DNA from: Paenibacillus paridis
Lineage (GTDB): Bacteria > Bacillota > Bacilli > Paenibacillales > Paenibacillaceae
Direction: 5' to 3'
DNA length: 64,000 bases
Assembly: GCF_006345825.1 (NCBI RefSeq)
Contig: NZ_VCIX01000092.1
Coordinates: 1,674,001 to 1,738,000, forward strand
Below the pieces are notes generated by a model. The model had not been told where the DNA came from, ran no database searches, and saw nothing but the letters and a program-made list of their open reading frames with translations. Both the position numbers and the translations under genes were made by a program. Shown piece after piece: positions 59,832 to 64,000 of the stretch. Every line of letters starts with the position of its first letter. The stretch's first letter is position 1.

Positions 59832-60707
59832 TCAGCCGAATCGCTGGCGATAACCGCATTTTCGGCAAAGCTCCTCTACCGCTTCCCGTCTCGAAAATCC
59901 TTCATACAGCTTGGTTGATCGATCATTCTCGATAATTTCGGAAAAATGAGTATCATGGATATTGCCTAAATTAATTACTCCCTCGCCATCCAAGCAGCAT
60001 GGAATAACCGTTCCGTCAATGAGGATGCCTGCTTGGTTTCGAAGCGCATGGCAGAAGCCTTTGCCGCTATATTCGGGCTCTTTCAAATCTGGCCATTTGA
60101 ACTCAGGGTCTTGATTTAAATAAATGCGTTCAGCAATTTTCACTCCTGAGCCAGGAATGAATTTCTCTTCAATTTTATAATCAAGGTCGAAAGCCTTCTC
60201 GATCATGCCGAGCAGCTCTCGGTTTTTATTTTTCTGTTGATTGGTTTCATTGTCCATATCCAGATTCCATAGCCGAAAGGAGATGATGATGTTGCTTGTG
60301 GCTACCGCTTCCTTCACAAATGCCAATATTTCAGCCAGATAGCCTTCTTTATTCGTAGATCCGGCATGTCCATCAAAGCTGTGCAGCGAGAAATTAATTT
60401 GGCGCAAGGCCGGCTTATTCAGCAGCTTGTCTTTGTTTTTGGTAATGAGTGTTCCGTTAGACGTAATATTGACTTTGAAACCCTTCTCGTGGCTAATATC
60501 AAGCAGCTCATCCATCTTCGGGTGAAGCATCGGCTCCCCCTTGACGTGAAAATAAATATAATCGGTATGCGGCTTGATTTGATCAAGCGTCTTTTTGAAA
60601 TCCTCCACTTGAATAAAACCTTTCGCGCGAAGCGTAGGCGGACAAAAGCTGCAGGATAAATTACAGATGCTTGTCGTCTCTATATAAAACTTTTTAAACT
60701 TCTTCAT
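59832..60707 (-). CDS. Radical SAM/SPASM protein
   Basis: A 291-residue radical-SAM enzyme. The CxxxCxxC motif is in SICNLSCSFCPP, the SAM-binding HVKGEPMLHP and NITSNGTLI follow. A C-terminal SPASM-type extension contributes further cysteines (GKGFCHAL, VIPCCLDGEG, ELCRKCGYRQ) for auxiliary iron-sulfur clusters. SPASM enzymes modify peptides or enzymes, or act in cofactor synthesis. No precursor peptide gene is visible within 300 nt, so no substrate is proposed. The 59604-59831 gap holds nothing recognisable. Confidence 0.87.
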   Translation of the reverse strand: MKKFKKFYIETTSICNLSCSFCPPTLRAKGFIQVEDFKKTLDQIKPHTDYIYFHVKGEPMLHPKMDELLDISHEKGFKVNITSNGTLITKNKDKLLNKPALRQINFSLHSFDGHAGSTNKEGYLAEILAFVKEAVATSNIIISFRLWNLDMDNETNQQKNKNRELLGMIEKAFDLDYKIEEKFIPGSGVKIAERIYLNQDPEFKWPDLKEPEYSGKGFCHALRNQAGILIDGTVIPCCLDGEGVINLGNIHDTHFSEIIENDRSTKLYEGFSRREAVEELCRKCGYRQRFG

Positions 60708-60819
60708 TGGTCATATACTCCATTCCCCATAGGTCCAGCCTGTGTTCCTTATCGTTGCTTCTGCTATTATACAACGAGAAGAAGGAAAGTGACAAAAAGG
60801 AATATACGACAGCAGCTGA

Positions 60820-61497
60820 TCATTCCCGTTTTTCTTCCCGCAAAGGCCTTATGCCAATCGGAATGCTCTCTGAATCAGTAGTTATGAAGGCAGCCTGGAA
60901 AGAACCGACATAGCGAAAAACCCGCCCTATGATCGGGTTGCGAACCTCAACCGTTATTTTATAACAGCTCTCCTGATCATCATACCATTCGTTGACCTCG
61001 GCTTTGCCAGTCAATGCATTTGGGCATTTGAATTGAAGCCATCCTTCATAAAAGCGTTGTTCTCCTGAGCAAATTTTTATGCCGCCATTTTCCGAGACGC
61101 TTATCTCCAAATCAACGGCTAGATGCTGTTGGTTTCCTAAATAATCAACGATCCTGTCTCGTTCCCCGCTGTAAACCATCGTCGCATCAAAATGTCGCAC
61201 GCAGTGAGTGAATTGGAATTTGCGAATCCAAGTGACCGTCTCCCTCCCGTAATGATCTTTATATGCGAAATTTTCTATAGAAAAGGGAATGTTCGTGCCT
61301 CCCTTCGGAAACATAATATGCCGCAAAGTACCGAAAAATAGCGGCAATGCGACCAGCTTGTTATACCAAATATGGTGCATGACCCCGCTTCCAATCGATG
61401 CAGTCCGGTCTTGGCTGGAGAACCCAAATCGTTGTTGAATTCGGGGATGAAGCTTGGCAAAATCAGCTCCGAGCGCCTGTTCATAGATCGATCTCAT
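60820..61497 (-). CDS. DUF4166-family protein
   Basis: A 225-residue soluble protein. The start SIYEQALGADFAKLHPRIQQRFG and FAYKDHYGRETVTWIRKFQF, in segments, are typical of DUF4166, often encoded with DoxX-like membrane proteins. Function unknown; predicted beta-rich fold. The ATG overlaps the stop of the DoxX-like gene (TGATG), so it is the last gene of a three-gene operon. Confidence 0.8.
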   Translation of the reverse strand: MRSIYEQALGADFAKLHPRIQQRFGFSSQDRTASIGSGVMHHIWYNKLVALPLFFGTLRHIMFPKGGTNIPFSIENFAYKDHYGRETVTWIRKFQFTHCVRHFDATMVYSGERDRIVDYLGNQQHLAVDLEISVSENGGIKICSGEQRFYEGWLQFKCPNALTGKAEVNEWYDDQESCYKITVEVRNPIIGRVFRYVGSFQAAFITTDSESIPIGIRPLREEKRE

Positions 61498-62435
61498 CAG
61501 CTCATTCCACTCTCCTTTGCAGATTTATGATATGCACGCTTGCAGCGAGACGCTTGAGGCAAGTGCAAGCGGCTGACCATCGCCGTGCAGCATAAACCGA
61601 CCATCGGCAAGGCTAATGTAAGGGGATGAAATGGCGATTTGAACAGCTCGGGTTCTGCTATTGCAATCGGAAGAGTCAGAGCAAGAAGTAAAAACATTTG
61701 AAGAGTAAAGATCCATCTTCTCCTGTGAAAGCCTACCGTAAGCAAACCCAAGCCGATCTCGGCAGCTCCAAGCAATCCAATCACTGTCTTTTCAATGCCA
61801 TCGAACCAACCGATATGCTGCATGACGGCCAGCTCTCCCGCATCAGGGAAAAGCAGCTTAGGCACAAGGCCTTCATAGCACCACATCAGCATTAAGAGCA
61901 TTACGCTCAAATAATGAACGATTGCGCGCTCTGCAATGACGGCAGGCGGGATTCGCTCCTCCAGCCATATGCGCAAGCGGTCAAAGCTCCAAGCTGTTGC
62001 GTATCCGAATAAGGGCCGGAACACGAAGCGATCCAGCAGTGAACCAGCCAAACCGAAACGGGTTTGATAGCTATAGAGCGTAGAAAACGTGATTTGATGT
62101 GCATGTGCTTCATATTTCCAGTATCCGCCTCCTCTCCGAATCAAAGAGATTGGCTGCTCAGAGGCAAAGGTCAAGGAAGATTTACGATAGCACGCAGAGG
62201 CTGTATTAGTTTGAAAGGATTCGCCCGTACCTGAAATTTTTATGCCAAAGCCGATTCGGGTCTCGTATAAAAACTTCTGTATGGAAGCTGAATGGCTTTT
62301 TGGCAAATAGCGAATTTGAGTGAACCGAAGATCCCACTGCTCATGCAGCAGCGGGTTTTGCGTATGCTCCCAAAGCTCGCTCATTGATCCTTTGATTTCA
62401 AGCTCAACATAGATAGATTTATTATTCATCCCCAT
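61497..62435 (-). CDS. DoxX-like membrane protein with N-terminal SRPBCC-like domain
   Basis: A 312-residue fusion. The first 150 residues (YVELEIKGSMSELWEHTQNPLLHEQWD) look like an SRPBCC/START lipid-pocket domain. The C-terminal half has four hydrophobic helices of the DoxX-like type (LMLMWCYEGLVPKLLFPDAGE, AAEIGLGLLTVGFH, MFLLLALTLPIAI). It overlaps the DCC gene by 14 nt and DUF4166 by 1 nt. DCC and DoxX-like proteins are both linked to thiol or membrane redox upkeep, so a role in envelope redox homeostasis is possible. Confidence 0.8.
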   Translation of the reverse strand: MGMNNKSIYVELEIKGSMSELWEHTQNPLLHEQWDLRFTQIRYLPKSHSASIQKFLYETRIGFGIKISGTGESFQTNTASACYRKSSLTFASEQPISLIRRGGGYWKYEAHAHQITFSTLYSYQTRFGLAGSLLDRFVFRPLFGYATAWSFDRLRIWLEERIPPAVIAERAIVHYLSVMLLMLMWCYEGLVPKLLFPDAGELAVMQHIGWFDGIEKTVIGLLGAAEIGLGLLTVGFHRRRWIFTLQMFLLLALTLPIAIAEPELFKSPFHPLTLALPMVGLCCTAMVSRLHLPQASRCKRAYHKSAKESGMS

Positions 62436-62892
62436 CCCCCTCTGCCTTTACGTCTACTGGCTGCATTTGTCCATCCATAAACCTGCTTATCAAATCTGGC
62501 GTTGGCAGAATGCAATGGGTTGCCCTGCCAAACCAACGATACCGATTACGCGCAATCAGATCATATGCCGCATTTCGCAAAACGCGGGGTACTATCTTTC
62601 CTACAACTGCAAATCGCCACCACCCGCCAAGCCGAACAAGAACATGTAAAGCAGCATCGGATTTGATGAGAAAGCTCCCTTGCTGCACCATAACGAAAGT
62701 ATCCAAATCCTCCGTTGGCAGCTTGCATTCAAGCAACAGCTGCTGTCCAAGCGGTGATTGCAACGTAGCGAAGCGGAAAAGATTTTCTTTATCTCTTTTG
62801 ACAACAAAATGTGTAATGCCATTGCATAGCAAGCATTGGCCATCAACAAGAAGTATACTCGGAGCCCCATGCTGATTTTTTTTATTCTTCAT
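62422..62892 (-). CDS. DCC-family thiol-disulfide oxidoreductase-like protein
   Basis: A 156-residue protein of the DCC family (PF04134, YuxK-like). The signature DGQCLLCNG near the N-terminus carries the two cysteines of the DxxCxxC motif, and FRFATLQSPLGQQLL, WRFAVVGKIVPRVLRNAAYDLIARNRYRWFG (in segments) are further conserved blocks. Likely a thioredoxin-like redox protein; function unproven. The frame opens at 62919 but the ATG at 62892 is better placed after GAGAGGAA. First gene of the operon. Confidence 0.82.
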   Translation of the reverse strand: MKNKKNQHGAPSILLVDGQCLLCNGITHFVVKRDKENLFRFATLQSPLGQQLLLECKLPTEDLDTFVMVQQGSFLIKSDAALHVLVRLGGWWRFAVVGKIVPRVLRNAAYDLIARNRYRWFGRATHCILPTPDLISRFMDGQMQPVDVKAEGDGDE

Positions 62893-62970
62893 TGTCTTTC
62901 GCTTCCTCTCTCTCCTCATTTTATATGGCCATTGGGTTGCTTCGGCAGTGCTAACTTTCGTAGAACATCA

Positions 62971-63007
62971 CAAAGAAGGGTACTACACGACGTAGTACCC
63001 TTCTTTG
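62971..63007 (-). terminator. Terminator-like hairpin after the response regulator
   Basis: A perfect 16-bp stem (CAAAGAAGGGTACTAC / GTAGTACCCTTCTTTG) with a 5-nt loop, 47 nt after the regulator stop. No long T-run, so the strength is uncertain. Confidence 0.6.
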
Positions 63008-63053
63008 TATATCGATAGCTTGTGACCGCAACATTCATCAATTTCGCAAAATC

Positions 63054-63695
63054 TCAGTTTTCCGTTTCGTCCTTCTGAAGCAAGCCTCTTCGCCTAACTT
63101 TTTCAACTGCCGCCTTACTGCTGCTCACGCCGAATTTTTTCAGCATTTTATTTACTTGGTTTTTTAGTGTACTTTCCGCTTTGAACAGCTTCTGCTCAAT
63201 TTGCGGTTGCGTATGACCCGCCTCAATCAACTCAAATACTTCACGTTCCGCTCCGGTCAATGGTTTGAGCTGCTCTTCTCGTTTTAGCCTCGCGAGCTCC
63301 TTAATCAGTGCCTCCATCGGTGCCGAATGGTGAAAGACTCCGCGAATCGTCTGGGGAAGCTCCTGAAACCTTGTTTTCTCCAAATATTGCAAGGCACCGG
63401 CCGTGAAAGCCTTTGTCATGGAGCTCTCGTCACTTAGTGACGTCAGCATAATAATTTTTGCAGAAGTGCTCTCATGCATTAGCATGGCAGTTTGAATCCC
63501 GTCTAGCGCGCTACCTTCGAGCTGGATATCCATAAGAATGATGTCGATAGCGGTTGTCTGTGCCATGCGAAGCGCATCCACTGCATTTGTTGCGGCTCCG
63601 ACAACAAGAAGGTCAGCTTCTCTATTCAAATAAGATGTGAGCGCCTTAATCCAGTCAGCATCATCCTCAACGATAAAAACTTTAATATGGCTCAA
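63054..63695 (-). CDS. NarL/LuxR-family response regulator
   Basis: A 213-residue response regulator. The receiver domain has the acidic pair VEDDADW, the phosphoacceptor Asp in IILMDIQLEG, Thr/Ser in IIMLTSLSDES and Lys-equivalent position in LQYLEKTRF. The C-terminal LuxR HTH reads LTGAEREVFELIEAGHTQPQI with the recognition helix AESTLKNQVNKML. It lies 20 nt downstream of a histidine kinase gene, so the two form a two-component pair; signal and targets unknown. Confidence 0.88.
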   Translation of the reverse strand: MSHIKVFIVEDDADWIKALTSYLNREADLLVVGAATNAVDALRMAQTTAIDIILMDIQLEGSALDGIQTAMLMHESTSAKIIMLTSLSDESSMTKAFTAGALQYLEKTRFQELPQTIRGVFHHSAPMEALIKELARLKREEQLKPLTGAEREVFELIEAGHTQPQIEQKLFKAESTLKNQVNKMLKKFGVSSSKAAVEKVRRRGLLQKDETEN

Positions 63696-63715
63696 TTGAT
63701 TACCTCCTCAGCGAC

Positions 63716-64000
63716 TTATAGCAGCTTCTTCCTAGGCAAGAGAAAGCTCACCTTGGTCCCTTTCGTCTCTACGCTTGTAATCCGGACTTTCACTCCGCTT
63801 TTCTGCATAACATTGTACACATACGATAAGCCAAGTCCAAAGTTACTTCCCGTCTTCCCCATGCTAAAGAATGGATCGAACACTTCTCCCAGCTTCTCTT
63901 TAGGTATGCCAATCCCGCTATCTTGAATAGAGAGCTCTACCCCATTCGGATGTGCTGCAAGTCTAATTTCAATCTTCCCTCCGCCAGGCATCGCTTCGCA
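63716..64000 (-). CDS. Histidine kinase, C-terminal ATPase domain (cut by window edge)
   Basis: The frame runs off the right edge, so only the C-terminal 94 residues are visible. They form the GHKL ATPase core: an N-box end (CEAMPGGG), G1 box QDSGIGIP, F box DPFFSM, and G2 box GLGLSYVY, ending in FLLPRKK. The sensing and dimerisation domains lie outside the window. Partner of the adjacent response regulator. Confidence 0.87.
   Translation of the reverse strand, partial: CEAMPGGGKIEIRLAAHPNGVELSIQDSGIGIPKEKLGEVFDPFFSMGKTGSNFGLGLSYVYNVMQKSGVKVRITSVETKGTKVSFLLPRKKLL

Noticed and set aside
63054..64000. VanRS-like regulators for the van-like operon
   Set aside because: The regulator is NarL/LuxR-type, not OmpR-type as VanR, and lies 25 kb away.
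1..64000. tRNA, rRNA, CRISPR arrays, T-box or other large riboswitches, IS elements
   Set aside because: No cloverleaf-like, rRNA-like or regularly spaced repeat sequences and no transposase frames were seen on reading the gaps.

Overview
The window looks like a chromosomal segment of a spore-forming member of the Bacillales, most likely Paenibacillus or a close relative. The evidence is a GerA-type germinant receptor operon, AGGAGG-type ribosome sites, moderate G+C, YesN-like AraC regulators, a PCYCGC lipoprotein, and the mix of sugar ABC transporter, ROK, GntR and AraC genes. I see no rRNA, tRNA, CRISPR array, IS element or prophage. Both edges cut genes: a LysR regulator on the left and a histidine kinase on the right.

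Layout. 1-7 kb: housekeeping genes (LysR fragment, GNAT, 2-hydroxyacid dehydrogenase, chorismate synthase with a divergent LysR, NamA-type ene-reductase with a divergent HxlR, TrhO). 7-11.4 kb: spore germination operon gerA-gerC-small 2TM-gerB plus a small spore-protein-like gene. 11.5-16 kb: small, exported and hypothetical proteins and an intergenic repeat. 16-28.5 kb: a sugar-acid catabolic island (two SDRs, an enolase-superfamily dehydratase, UxuA, a binding protein with two permeases, an RraA-like protein) with AraC, GntR and ROK regulators, a cre-like site and GntR-like operators. 28.6-32.8 kb: an operon of a rearranged UvrA-like ATPase, a zinc-ribbon protein and a YjjG-like nucleotidase. 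32.9-33.8 kb: an ArsR/SRPBCC pair. 33.8-38.2 kb: a vancomycin-resistance-like operon (ligase, racemase, VanXY-type peptidase, VanT-type membrane acyltransferase, then a 26-residue membrane peptide). 38.2-46.1 kb: a tightly overlapping five-gene SWIM / HEAT-like / MoxR / DUF5682 / VWA operon resembling E. coli yehLMPQ. 46-52 kb: aldo-keto reductase with AraC, an NTR-like gene remnant, a Vat acetyltransferase, GNAT, a TIM-barrel isomerase and a Fur-controlled FhuF-like protein. 52-53.1 kb: a Xer-like tyrosine recombinase whose stop codon lies inside a perfect 11-6-11 dif-like site. 53.2-64 kb: DinG-like helicase, glycosyltransferase, CLC-F type antiporter, UppP, radical SAM protein, a DCC/DoxX-like/DUF4166 operon and a two-component pair.

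The four signals most worth pursuing are: (1) the D-Ala-D-Ser-type van-like operon with a split VanT, a new gene order, no local VanRS, an operator-bearing promoter and a terminal small membrane peptide; (2) the recombinase with its own symmetric dif-like site; (3) the five-gene MoxR/VWA operon; (4) the UvrA-like operon. Several genes belong to families tied to antibiotic or toxin tolerance (van-like, Vat, UppP, CLC-F), so the region may be rich in intrinsic resistance functions. All functional statements rest on reading motifs by eye; no database search was run.
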